Assembly (NCBI RefSeq): GCF_023053635.1
Contig: NC_086179.1
Location: forward strand, 2,928,001 to 2,992,000
Length of the DNA stretch: 64,000 bases
Source: Elgaria multicarinata webbii
Taxonomy: Eukaryota > Chordata > Lepidosauria > Squamata > Anguidae
Reading direction: 5' to 3'
Part shown: positions 53,958 to 64,000 of the stretch, in pieces
Layout of the letters: each line of letters starts with the position of its first letter
How positions within the stretch are numbered: the stretch's first letter is position 1
Position numbers and translations under genes: made by a program
The notes under the pieces: model-generated
Database searches by the model: none
What the model saw: only the letters and a program-made list of their open reading frames with translations
What the model was told of the DNA's origin: nothing

Positions 53958-54790
53958 AGTGACCCTGTTCAGACAGGACCATGGCACACTGAGCCATGGT
54001 GGTTAAGCATTTTGAGCTCAACATTTGAGTTCTCCCTCGAGGCCTTCAAGAGGCAGCTGGGCAGCCACCTGTCAGGGATGCTTTGAGGTGGATTCCTGCA
54101 TTGAGCAGGGGGTTGGACTGGATGGCCTTAGAGGCCCCTTCCAACACTACGATTCTAGGATTAGGTCTTAGCGTGTCATGTGGTCTTAAAGGAACTGCAC
54201 TGGCTGCCTATACGCTTCCAGTCGGAATTCAAGGTGCTGCTAATGACGTTTAAAGCCCTAAACGGCTTGGGAGCTCGATACTTGAGGGAGCGCCTCTCCT
54301 TACATATGCCTGCCCGAGACCTGAGATCTGTTGGAAGAGCCCTTCTCTGCATCCCACCAACGCAACATATACGCCATGATGGGACGAAGGAGAGGGCCTT
54401 CTCTGTGGTGGCACCCCGGCTGCGGAATGCCCTCCCCTTGGAGGCCCGATTGGCGCCAACATGGATTGCATTTCAACGCCAAGTAAAAACATGGCTTTTT
54501 AACAAAGCCATTGATGGTTAAGCTCACTGGCACATTGTTTTAACAGTTTTAACTGCTTTTAAATTATACATTGTTTTAACTTGGATCATGGTTTAATTTG
54601 TTTTGAACTGTGCATATTTATTGTTTTATACTGTATGTTTTTATCTGTACGCCGCCCCGAGATCTTAATGATATAGGGTGGTATATAAATGTTTTAAATA
54701 AATAAATAAATAAATAAATGTGAACCATTCCTAACCATGGTGGCAACATAGCCATGGTTTAACCATGCTCAGCAACCAACAGGGCTATCC
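53958..54790. mobile_element. MITE (TTCAGAC family) split by CR1 and L2
   Basis: MITE left part 53958-54030 (CCCTGTTCAGACAGGACCAT), CR1 3' end 54033-54161, L2 3' part 54178-54718 with a 113-residue frame (54180-54521) and tail TTAAATAAATAAATAAATAA, then MITE right part 54719-54790 (GAACCATTCCTAACCATGG). Confidence 0.75.
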
Positions 54791-55555
54791 AGAGCAGCTA
54801 GCTGCCCTCTGGCTAACCCTGAAGATCCTCTCAGGGCGATCCAGAGGGGGTTGGGCAGCCGGTATCTTTCTTGGAGCCAGGCATTATGGGAGGGGTGTCC
54901 CTGGAGTTCACCCGTCCCTCAATCTAAGGCGGCAGGAGAGCTTGCACTGGCCCTGACGACAGAGTCTTGTGGCACCTTAAGGACAAGCATGTTTATTATG
55001 TCTGTCTGTCTGTCTTTCTCTCTCTCTCGGGGGCTGTCTATACCCAGGGAAAGCCCTGGCATGGCGCTGCGCACCTGCCATCTATCGCCACTCCAGAGTT
55101 GCAGCGGAGGCATGGCCAGGCGGATGGCGACCCCTGTTTGGTCGCCATCCACCCGAGCAGGGGGCGGGCCGGGGAGCCACCCCTGCGCAGCCTCTGGAGA
55201 AGAGTCTCTCCATGAGGAGAAGAGCCTCTCTTTTGCTAGAAAGTTCTCCGTTCCCTTTATGAGCTAGCTGTCAATAGGCGGGGAAAGCCCCGCAAGGTAA
55301 GGGGGTCAATGCCAGGTAGGGACGGGTGACGGCAGCGCCTCCAATGATCAATATAAACTTTGCGCTCACACCTTGGCAGGGGGATTACCTGGCGCAAGCC
55401 TGCAGGAGCAAAACCATGGGGTTTGGGGTGTTTGCGGAGTGAGCGTGTTGCCGTCAAGACAGGCCCCTGCTCTCTCGCTCTCTCCTCCTCCCCTTCCTTC
55501 ATTCCTTCCATCCTTGATGCCTCTCACAGCTGTGCAAATCTCTGTCCTTTCCACT
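54791..55555. other. intronic, GC-rich, no exon chosen
   Basis: It contains CTGTCTGTCTGTCTTTCTCT simple sequence near 55000. Open frames exist but none has splice sites in phase with exons H and I, which already join correctly. Confidence 0.4.
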
Positions 55556-55561
55556 CCTCAG

Positions 55562-55717
55562 ATCTGGGGCTCGGGCACTCAAGAGTGGCATCAGTGTGGG
55601 ACCCCGGGACCCCCCTGTCCCAGAGGGCACAGCGGCTCAAGCCCTCCAGCAGCTGCGGCATCAGAGGCAGGCGGAGGGAGCAGCCCTGCTGACCCAGCAA
55701 CACCTCCTGGTTGGCAG
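55562..55717 (+). CDS. EF-hand gene, exon I
   Basis: 156 bases between CCTTTCCACTCCTCAG and GTGAGG. Two bases in, two out. Encodes SGARALKSGISVGPRDPPVP, EGTAAQALQQLRHQRQAEGA and ALLTQQHLLVG. The first half is a Pro/Gly linker, the second a Gln/Leu-rich helix. Confidence 0.78.
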
Positions 55718-55834
55718 GTGAGGCGCCACAGAGGGGCAGGTGGGCCGTACAAAACCCGCGGCCTTGAAACAGCCTTAGCCTGATAGGCAAAGCTCCTGCT
55801 GTTTCCAGGCAGAATCCAGAGTTCTGGCTCTGAC

Positions 55835-56270
55835 CTAGAAAGCCCTATATGCCTTGGGACCTGGCTACCTGAAAGACTGCCTTTCCCCATGCAAGCTTGC
55901 CCAGGTCTTAAAATCATCAGGGGAGGCCTTTCTTTCAATACCACCACCTTCAGAGTTGAGTTTGGTAGTGACATGTGAGAGGGCCTTCTCGGTGGCCGCT
56001 CCCAGGTTGTGAAACTCCCTGGCGAAGGAGGAGGCTGGCTTCACTCCCTCTCTGCTGTCCCTCCGCCAACAAAGACCTTTTCTTTGGGCAGGCCGTTGGG
56101 TGCATGCGGGTCTTTTGGGGGAGAAGGGTCTTTTTATTCTGTGATCGTTGTGTTTTTAATTGTGTTTCAATGCATTTGTTTTCTTCCTGATTTGATCGGG
56201 TTTTCTTTAGGGTTGTAAGCTGCCTTGAGTACCATCTTTCTTGGTAGAAGGGCTGGGTGCAAATCAAATC
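55835..56270 (+). mobile_element. old L2-clade LINE fragment
   Basis: AAAGCCCTATATGCCTTGGG, ACCTGGCTACCTGAAAGACT and GGGCCTTCTCGGTGGCCGCT encode a degraded L2 C-terminus, followed by a tail with GTAAGCTGCCTTGAGTACC. Confidence 0.7.
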
Positions 56271-56301
56271 AAAAAATGCGCTACCGCTGAGCCACAGGCT
56301 A

Positions 56302-57240
56302 GGCTGACCACATGGAAAGGAGGACGAGGCTCCTGTATCTTTAACAGTTGCATAGAAAAGGGGAATTTCAGCAGGTGTCATTGGTATATATGGAGAACCT
56401 GGTGAAATTCCCTCTTCATCACAACAGTTAAAGCTGCAGGAGCTATACTAGAGTGACCAGATTTAAAAGAGGGCAGGGCTCCTGCAGCTTTAACTGTTGT
56501 GCTGAAGAGGGAATTTCACCAGGTTCCCCATATATACAAATGACACCTGCTGAAATTCCCTCTTCATCACAATTTATTTATTTATTTATTTATTACACTT
56601 ATATACCGCTCCCATAGCCAGGGCTCTCTGGGCGGTTTACAGAAATTCTAAAATTGAGATAAAAATGACTGTACAAAATTTAAAATTCTAAAACACAGAA
56701 CATACACACATGAAGCATTAAAAACCGTTAAAAAACTAAACATGTGGGTGATTAAGATGTGCCGCCATATGCCTGGGCAATGAGGAAAGTCGTAACCTGG
56801 CGCCAGAAAGATAGCAGTGTTGGTGCCAGGCGAGCCTCGTCAGGGAGATCGTTCCATAGTCTGGGGGCCACCACCGAAAAGGCCCTGTCCCTCGTTGCCA
56901 CACTCCGAGCCTCTCTCGGAGTAGGCACCCGGAGGAGGAGCTTAGATGTTGAACGTAGTGATTGGGTAGATTCACCTTGGGAGAGGCGTTCCGTCAGGTA
57001 TTGTGGTCCCAAGCCGTGTAAGGCTTTATAGGTCAGAACCAGCACCTTGAATTGGGCTCGGAAACATACAGGCAGCACAACAGTTAAAGCTGCAGGAGCC
57101 CTGCCCTCTTGATCAGATACAAAGGAGGGCAGGGCTCCTGCAGCTGCATGCATGCAAATAACACCTGCTGAAATTCCCTTTTCATTACAACTGTTAAAGA
57201 TCCAGGAGCCCTGTCCTCCTTTTCCATAGGGTCACCCTAG
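56302..57240. mobile_element. Tc1-type MITE split by an L2 3' part
   Basis: MITE left part 56302-56568, L2 in complement 56570-57065 (tail (TTTA)n, frame 57153-56752 with FKVLVLTYKALHGLGPQYLT), MITE right part to TCCATAGGGTCACCCTA at 57240. Confidence 0.82.
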
Positions 57241-57529
57241 TGCCGCAGGCCCTCCTCAAGACCTGCAACTGGAGAGACTTTCCTATAGCAGAATAGACTT
57301 TGGACTGTGCCAAATGGCAGCCAGCCTCTGTAGCCCTCAGCCTCGGGGTACGTTGTCCTAAGCAGTCTATGCCACCCCTCTCAGTAAGGGTGCCCTGGCA
57401 GGAGAAATGAGTTAGAGAGATGCTTCCCTGTTTCTCATAATTCTAGACCTCCAGGTCAGCCAATGAAAGGAGGAGACTGCTGTAGGCAGTACTGACCAAT
57501 GGTTGGACTCTGCCAAGTCCCTTCTGGTC

Positions 57530-57850
57530 CCTTACACCAGTTTTAAAATCTCTTCACTGGCTGCCAATTAGTTTCTGGGCAAAGTACGAAGTTATGGTCA
57601 TTACCTTTAAAGCCCTACATGGTTTGGGTCCAGGCTACCTGCAGGATCACCTTCTCCCGTACAATCCACCCCGCACACTCAGGTCCTCTGGGGAGAATCT
57701 ACTCCAATCAACAAAAACTAAGCTGACAACTGTTACCCAGAGGACCTTCTCTTCTGCCGCTCCCAGACTGTGGAATGGCCTGCCAGAGGAGACTCGTCAA
57801 CTTAACAGTCTTCAAGAATTTAAGAAAGCCATAAAGATTGATCTCTTTAT
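57530..57850 (+). mobile_element. L2-clade LINE fragment
   Basis: TCACTGGCTGCCAATTAGTT, AAAGCCCTACATGGTTTGGG and RLWNGLPEETRQLNSLQEFK mark an L2-clade C-terminus. CR1 is inserted at its 3' side; its tail may resume at 58590-58740. Confidence 0.8.
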
Positions 57851-58217
57851 GGGCATGTTTAGCCTGGAGAAGAGGAGATGGAGGGGAGACACGAGAGCCC
57901 TCTTCAAATACTTAAAAGGTTGTCACACAGAGGAGGGCCAGGAGCTCTTCTCGATCCTCCCAGAGTGCAGGGCACGGAATAACGGGCTCAAGTTACAGGA
58001 AGCCAGATTCCTGACTGTTAGAGCAGTATGACAATGGAACCAGTTACCTAGGGAGGTTGTGGGCTCTCCCACACTAGAGGCCTTCAAGAGGCAGCTGGAC
58101 AACCCTCTGTCAGGGATGCTTTAGGGTGGATTCCTGCATTGAGCAGGAGGTTGGACTCGATGGCCTTGTAGGCTCCTTCCAACTCTACTATTCTATGATT
58201 CTATGATTCTATGATTC
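57851..58217 (+). mobile_element. CR1 LINE 3' fragment
   Basis: GGCATGTTTAGCCTGGAGAA runs to CTATGATTCTATGATTCTAT. Confidence 0.9.
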
Positions 58218-58294
58218 TTCCGGCAGGCCTACCCAGTGGAACTTTAAGATGCCTTTTTTAAATAATGTGCTGCTTTTAATAATGTTTTGAGCCT

Positions 58295-58590
58295 TGTGTG
58301 GTGCAGAGCGGTAAAGCAGCAGTTTCTGCAACTGAAACTCTCCCCACGGCCTGAGTTCGATCCCAGTGGAAGCTGGTTTCAGGCAGCCAGCTCGGGTCGA
58401 CTCAGCCTTCCATCCTCCCGAGGTCGGTAAAATGAGTACCCAGTTAGCTGGGGGAAAGGTAATAACGGCCGGGGAAGGCAACGGCGAACCACCCCGCTAT
58501 AAGGCCTGCCAAGAAAACGTCAGCGAAAGCTGCCATCCCCCCAAGAGTCAGTAATGACTCAGAGCTTGCATGAGAGGTTCCTTTCCTTTC
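58295..58590 (+). mobile_element. tRNA-derived SINE
   Basis: Second full copy of the family at 19441-19738: A box GCGGTAAAGCAG, B box GAGTTCGATCCC, end GAGAGGTTCCTTTCCTTTC. Confidence 0.85.
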
Positions 58591-58693
58591 TTCCTTTTAA
58601 ATGTTTTAGTTAGTTTATATGTATTTTATGGTGTTTGCATTTGTGTTGTACCCCATCTCGATCCAGAGGGAGAGACGGGTAACAAATACATAA

Positions 58694-58694
58694 A

Positions 58695-58739
<45 letters not shown>

Positions 58740-58755
58740 TCTCTCTCTCTCTCTG
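58694..58755. repeat. (ATT)n and (CT)n next to a splice acceptor
   Basis: About 15 ATT units (tail of an L2 with GGGAGAGACGGGTAACAAAT) run into a CT tract that forms the polypyrimidine tract of the next exon. Confidence 0.85.
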
Positions 58756-58766
58756 TCTGTCTGCAG

Positions 58767-58880
58767 TAGCCCAGCAGCCTCGCACCACCTGCTTCACCTG
58801 CACGCCCAGGCAGAGCTCATCCAGCAGGAAGCCACCTTCCAGGCTGCCCTGCTGGCAACCGAGTTATTGGTGGGGGAGCG
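58767..58880 (+). CDS. EF-hand gene, exon J
   Basis: 114 bases between CTCTGTCTGTCTGCAG and GTGAGT. Two bases in, two out. Encodes SPAASHHLLHLHAQAELIQQ then EATFQAALLATELLVGE. A continuous amphipathic helix, likely coiled coil. Its acceptor pyrimidine tract is a (CT)n microsatellite trailing an L2 tail. Confidence 0.78.
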
Positions 58881-59380
58881 GTGAGTCCATGGAAGGGCCA
58901 GGGGGGAGTGGCCTTGGAGGGGCGCGGATCCAAGGGTCTCCGTGCAGCACTCAGTGCAGGGGGGCGGGTGGTGGTGGTGGCAGAGTAAGCACTTGGCTTT
59001 CCAGCCAGCAGCCCAACCCACATACGATGCCCCCAAAGGGTCTGTGTTTCTTCCAGATTTTATAGCCATGCTGCATTTTAGATTTTTTGGGTTAAAGCAA
59101 ACCCCTACCCTGCCCAGAGAACTCTTCAACCACGGCCAGTATTAAATGCGGTGAATGAATGAGTAAACCGTCCAGCCATTTCTAGCTGGAGATCAGCGGT
59201 GAATGGATGAGAAGGGGGGGGGGGGAGCTTTTGACTTTTCAGTCCTCAGTCTTTCGATCAGAGCAATGGGCCATGTGAGCAGTTTATGCCCTCATTAGTG
59301 TCTTCTGTGCTTGGTGAGAAACCAGCCATGAGGCACCCCGCCCCTGCCCCCAGACCCAGACGCTGCCCTTTTCTGTAATG

Positions 59381-59773
59381 AGACTGAAAGAACTGGGCAT
59401 GTTTAGCCTGGAGGAGAGAAGATGGTGGAGAGACATGAGAGCACTCTTCAAATACTTAAAAGGTTGTCACACAGAGGAGGGCCAGGATCTCTTCTCGATA
59501 CTCCCAGAGTGCAGGACACGGAATAACGGGCTCAAGTGACAGGAAGCCAGATTCCAGCTGGACATCAGGGAAAACTTCCTGACTGTTAGAGCAGTATGAC
59601 AATGGAACCAGTGACCTAGGGAGGTGGTGGGCTCTCCCACACTAGAGGCCTTCAAGAGGCAGCTGGACAACCATCTGTCAGGGATGCTTTAGGGTGGATA
59701 CCTGCACTGAGCAGGGGGTTGGACTTGATGGCCTTGTAGGTCCCTTCCAACTCTAATATTCTATGATTCTATT
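59381..59773 (+). mobile_element. CR1 LINE 3' fragment
   Basis: GAGACTGAAAGAACTGGGCA runs to ATTCTATGATTCTATTG, followed by an AT-rich tail. Confidence 0.9.
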
Positions 59774-60035
59774 GTAAATAAATAAATTAAATAAATATAA
59801 ATATAAATATAAATAAATAAATATAAATATAAATAAATAAATAAATATAAATATAAATAAATTAAATAAACCAGTTACCTAGGGAGGTGGTGGGCTCTCC
59901 CACACTGGAGGCCTTCAAGAGGCAGCTGGACAGCCATCTTTCAGGGATGCTTTAGGGTGGATTCCTGCATTGAGCAGGGGGTTGGACTGGATGGGCTTAG
60001 AGGCCCCTTCCACCTCTACTATTCTATGATTCTAT
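59774..60035 (+). mobile_element. AT-rich repeat and second CR1 3' end
   Basis: (AAATAAATAT)n at 59774-59870, then CAGTTACCTAGGGAGGTGGT to CTATGATTCTATGA, another CR1 terminus. Confidence 0.8.
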
Positions 60036-60276
60036 GAGATTTTTTTTCCTGATCACTCAAACCTGAAAACACGGGACGGCGGGGTTGTGGGTAGCATATG
60101 GGCTTAGTTACTTCAGCCTGTATGTTTTCACCCCCGGGGCAAATAGCAGCTGGTGTGGGGCAGGCAGAGTGAACTGTATTTGGGAAATGGCACAAGTGAA
60201 AGGGTTAACCCCCACCTTCCCCAGCCCTTGCTGATGGGAGGGAAGAGCAGGTATGGCTGACTGTTCATCTTACAAC

Positions 60277-60648
60277 CAGGGATGTCCGCTGGGAAATGCA
60301 GTTTGTTTTTGGCTCAAGCAAGTTCCACGGTTCAAACCACTCGATTTGCACTTGCGAGATGAGCTGCGAAGTTTTCTCCAAACTCCAAGAGATGTTGCCA
60401 ATTTTTCTTTTCTTTTTGGGCCATGGTGTTGAGCTGTAATTTGCCTAAATTGCTCAGAAATTGTACCAATGGCTCAAAAGCCTGCCCCGCCCCCCAATTG
60501 CACAAAACGCTCAGAAAATCCGCTAAACTGGCTCGACTCATTGCAGACCATCTTGGGTGCGAAATCAGGATCTGGAACGAAATCTGGGTGCCGAATCTAG
60601 GAAAACACGTCGAACTTCACCCCAAAATGGATTTCTCTGACATCCCTG
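60277..60648. mobile_element. possible hAT-type element
   Basis: Termini CAGGGATGTC and GACATCCCTG are perfect 10-bp inverted repeats. The flanks CTTACAAC and ATTACAAT agree in 6 of 8 bases. No transposase frame. Confidence 0.6.
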
Positions 60649-60769
60649 ATTACAATCCATTTCTGTGAGGGAGAGGGCGATGCCAAATATTGTTCCAGAC
60701 TAGAGTGGTCATGTGTCCTCTTTTACAGAGGATTCTCCTCTATTTGAAGGGCTGCTATGTACATTTTTT

Positions 60770-61190
60770 TTTTAATTATTTATTTATTTACAATATTTAT
60801 ATACCACTCCCCATTTGAGAATTTTGGAGCGGTGGAAAAATAGAATCAAAGAATAAAAACAGAATAAAAAACACAATTAAAAGTACATTTTAAATAGAAA
60901 CAAAGTGCAAAATAAACCGTGGCTGGTCATTAAGGGAAGGCTTCCTGGAACAATGACGTTTTCAGGAAGTGCCAAAAGGAATACAAAGTTGGCACCTGCC
61001 TGACCTCCAGTGGCAAGGAGTTCCATAGGAAGCAGGCCCACCAAATAAAGAGGCAGAGGTTCTGAACAGGTAGGCTCACAGATCTCCTGGCTGTAATCTT
61101 CCACACTATGGTGAGATGGACCACTTTTGTATTTAAATTCTCGTGATTATTTCTAAACGTGCATCTATACATATAAGTTAGCCTGTGCAA
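60770..61190 (-). mobile_element. old L2-type LINE 3' part
   Basis: (TTTA)n and TATATACCACTCCCCATTTG, and on the minus strand CFLWNSLPLEVRQVPTLYSF, an L2-clade C-terminus. Confidence 0.75.
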
Positions 61191-61205
61191 CTGTTATGCA
61201 AAGCG

Positions 61206-61525
61206 GTGCCCTCATAGAATCATAGAATAGTAGAATTGGAAGGGGCCTAAAAGGCCATCAAGTCCAACCTTGTACAGCGCCCTGCGATCGTATTGATATA
61301 GGGCGGGATATAAATGTTTTAAATAAATAAATAAATAAATAACCCACTGCTCAATGCAGGAATCCGCCCTAAAGCATCCCTGACAGATGCTTGTCCAGCT
61401 GCCTCTTGAAGGCCTCTAGTGTGGAAGAGGCCACCACCTCCCTAGGTCACTGGTTCCATTGTCGTACTGCTCTAACAGTCAGGAAGTTTTTCCTGATGTC
61501 CAGCTGGAATCTGGCTTCCTTTAAC

Positions 61526-61574
<49 letters not shown>

Positions 61575-62762
61575 TTTATATAGCACCATCAGTGTACATG
61601 GTGCTGTACAGAGTAAAACAGTAAATAGCAAGACCCTGCCGCATAGGCTTACAATCTAATAAAATCATAGTAAAACAATAAGGAGGGGGGGAAAGAGAAT
61701 GCAAACAAGTATTCCGTGTCCTGCACTCTGGGAGGATCGAGAAGAGATCCTGGCCCTCCTCTGTGTGACAACCCTTTAAGTATTTGAAGAGTGCTCTCAT
61801 GTCTCCCCTCCATCTTCTCTTCTCCAGGCTAAACATGCCCAGTTCTTTCAGTCTCTCTTCATAGGGCTTTGTTTCCAGAACCCTGATCATCCTGGCTGCC
61901 CTCCTCTGAACACGCTCAGGGCCGGTGCCAGACTATTTTGCGCCCTAGGCAAGGCGAGCTACTTGCACCCCCACCCCCAAGTTGCAAGGAAGTCCGAACG
62001 TGTGCGCCGAGAGGAGAGCTGGCACTGGCTCACTTCGATTTGGGACTGGAATTCACCGGGATTTATTTCCTTGCGAAAGCAACCCGCTATGCAGCCTGGC
62101 GTCCCGATCCCGTCTGCACATTTACTAAGCGGAATAAGGCTTCCGAGTAAGGAGGCATAGGCGGATCGGGCCGCACTGGTGCCTCCCGGTGCAATGCTTT
62201 CTCGGATGCAAGTCCCATTGATCCACGCGCGCAGGATTGGGAAGCAGGAGAGTTTTCCTTGCGAGGAGTCCACAATTCCCTAGCTGTCCTGGGGGAAGGG
62301 AGAGGGAGTTCCGCTTGCCTGCCTGCCTGGACATCATGGCCTGTTTGAGGAGAGAGGCGAGGCGACTCCTTGGGAGTAAGGCAGAGGCTGGCTTGAGCCA
62401 GGGTCGAGCGCACCACATGCTTTTTCTTCTTCTGGTGGCTCTGGGAGGGCGGCTTCCGGGCAGAAGTCAGAACATGGAGCCGCCCACCCCCACCCCAGTG
62501 TCCCTGGCTTCGCTTTGGCTGGGCGGGCGTGAGGCGCCATCTCGCCCGTCCAGGCCCAGCTGAATCCTCGGTCTGGTCTGACTCACAGCCAACGCACATG
62601 AGTGCTGTGCTGTGCCCGGCGCCCCTCTTAGCTTGGCGCTCTAGGCGGCCGCCAGAGTGGCCTCTATGGTAGCACCGGCCCTGAACACGCTCCAGCTGGT
62701 CTGCGTCCTTCTTGAAGTGCGGTGCCCAGAACTGGACGCAATACTCGAGATGAGGCCCTCTT
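61206..62762 (-). mobile_element. CR1 LINE with three later insertions
   Basis: CR1 pieces in complement at 61206-61264, 61343-61528, 61712-61916 and 62684-62762 are in consistent order. Insertions: an L2 tail (61265-61342), an (ATT)n-headed L2-clade tail (61529-61708, TAGCACCATCAGTGTACATG) and hAT element C. Confidence 0.88.
61917..62683 (+). mobile_element. hAT non-autonomous element C
   Basis: Starts CAGGGCCGGTGCCAGACTAT, ends TAGCACCGGCCCTG, with a perfect 8-bp duplication AACACGCT (61909-61916 and 62684-62691). 767 bp, same family as elements A and B and closest to B. No transposase. Confidence 0.9.
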
Positions 62763-62893
62763 TGGGGGCGTGATTCATCGTGGGCCACCCTATGAGCCCC
62801 GGCACACAGACTTTACCAGGTTACGCTTAATTCAGGTTAGCAACTCACGCTATATATTCCTTGCTAACTCCCTGTGACGCTTCCCTTTGGCAG

Positions 62894-63023
62894 GTTTTGG
62901 GACTCACAGCCCATTGCGCCCGAGGCTTGCCACCAGGAGCTTGCTCAGCTGCGGCTGGCAGCAGGGCACAGACCGGAATTGCCGTGGCGTGAGACCAAGG
63001 CTATACCAGGAAGACTGATGAAG
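62894..63023 (+). CDS. EF-hand gene, exon K
   Basis: 130 bases between CCCTTTGGCAG and GTAAAA. Two bases in, phase 0 out. Encodes FWDSQPIAPEACHQELAQLR, LAAGHRPELPWRETKAIPGR and LMK. The gene probably continues past the window, because no in-frame stop or clear final exon is seen before 64000. Confidence 0.75.
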
Positions 63024-64000
63024 GTAAAACCAGGGGCGTCAGCCCAATGGAGACGGAGTTCTCGCAAGCAGCAGCTGAACTTGAGGCCCTTGGGAATGCG
63101 CTGTGTGCCTCCAAATGGTGCCAAGTGGAAGATGGGGGGGGCAGGGGGGGCAGCCTAGCAATATCAGGAGCCTGTTACCCACAAACGTCAAGAGACGAGA
63201 AATAGCAAGCTACAGCAGGAAAAGGGCCTGGGCACAGCTGTCAACTGTCTTCCCTTGGTGGGGACCACTCTGTGTGTTGCTTCATGAGTCATGATCGCTG
63301 TATGCCTCCTAACTGGAAGGGGACATGCCCAGGCACTCATACAGAGAGAAAAAAGGCACCCTCCTTTCAGGGGAGGTAATTCAATTACAACACCCCCTTG
63401 GGAGTGACAATGCACCTATCATGCCCAGCACAGAGACCCCACAGAAACGCCCACCTGCCCCCCAAAAGAGGCTGGTTGGAGAGCATTTAATCAAACAGAG
63501 AGACAGCAGGCAAACTCCTCTGTGGATGGCGACACTGGAATGACAGGAGCCTTTAAGTATTGAATTAATATACTTTTCAAAGCATACTTGTAGCTCTCAG
63601 ATGTACTGATCCGACAAACAATTTGGGAATGACTCTTAATAAGTCCTTAAATAGATGCTTGGTGTGCGTGCCGAAGGCCCACTTCCCTCTGAGAGAGCAG
63701 GGAGAGGGACTGAGTTGCTGTTCTGTGTCAGAGCTTCATCCCATGTACCTGTTTCCCTCGAATTATCCCCTACAGCGCTAAGCTGTTGCTGTTGTTGTGT
63801 TTGCTACCGGGCAACAGCGATCCTTTGCGTACCAGGAAATGTGTTTAAGGGGGGAAATGTAAAAAAAAATCATAAAAAATCAACGGATGACCCAATCCGA
63901 TTCAAATTTGGTATGCTTAAAGCTCTCCTTAATATCTATTGCTCTGCCAATTTTGATGCCTTTATCTTTAAAGCTTACGCAGATGTAAGCGTTTGTTTAA
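63024..64000. other. intron or 3' flank, no further exon chosen
   Basis: No exon in phase with K was found. From about 63850 the AT-rich phrase AACGGATGACCCAATCCGAT, TTCAAATTTGGTATGC and TTAAAGCTCTCC resembles sequence I associate with Helitron-type non-coding ends, but this is weak. Confidence 0.3.

Overview
This window is vertebrate nuclear DNA, most likely from a squamate reptile (lizard or snake). The evidence is spliced genes with GT-AG introns, dense CR1 and L2 LINEs, a BovB LINE 3' end, an L1, tRNA-derived SINEs, hAT elements with 8-bp target duplications, TA-flanked palindromic MITEs and long (AAT)n/(ATT)n runs. More than half of the bases I could assign belong to interspersed repeats. 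I see no bacterial-type gene organisation, CRISPR array, rRNA or tRNA gene. The two tRNA-like stretches are SINE heads.

Layout. At 1.9-2.2 kb lies the last coding exon of a secreted protein ending in a cysteine-rich TIL domain (Kielin/chordin-like or BMPER-like); the rest of that gene is upstream of the window. From 9.6 to 28.2 kb is an interferon-inducible IFIT locus. One IFIT gene is on + (ISRE 9.64 kb, tiny first exon at 9813-9817, large exon 13795-15115). A second is on - (ISRE 28.21 kb, tiny first exon 28063-28067, large exon 26394-25044). The two genes converge. Between them, at 17.3-17.4 kb, is a duplicated IFIT promoter plus first exon on - with no large exon after it. Both IFIT genes have the classic architecture, in which exon 1 codes only ATG-AG and one exon carries all the TPR repeats. 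Both lack the last TPR of human IFIT5, and copy 1 takes its stop codon from a CR1 insertion.

From about 34.6 kb (firmly from 37.8 kb) to 63.0 kb runs a multi-exon gene on + that I do not recognise. I assembled eleven phase-compatible exons, plus one weaker upstream candidate, encoding an EF-hand (exon 42192-42356) followed by Gln/Glu/Leu-rich, coiled-coil-like segments. It continues beyond both ends of what I can define. Its introns are packed with CR1, L2, L1, hAT and MITE copies, several lying next to splice acceptors.

The remaining sequence is transposon fossils: at least twenty-five CR1 pieces, about twenty L2 pieces, three copies of one hAT family (two inserted in CR1), two or three other hAT elements, a Helitron helicase remnant, a Ty3/gypsy integrase fossil and several palindromic MITE families. 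The points most worth following are the IFIT cluster beside a TIL-domain gene, the orphan IFIT promoter, a CR1-supplied stop codon, the unrecognised EF-hand gene, a hammerhead-like core at 27.0 kb and paired ISRE-like sites at 31.9-32.2 kb.
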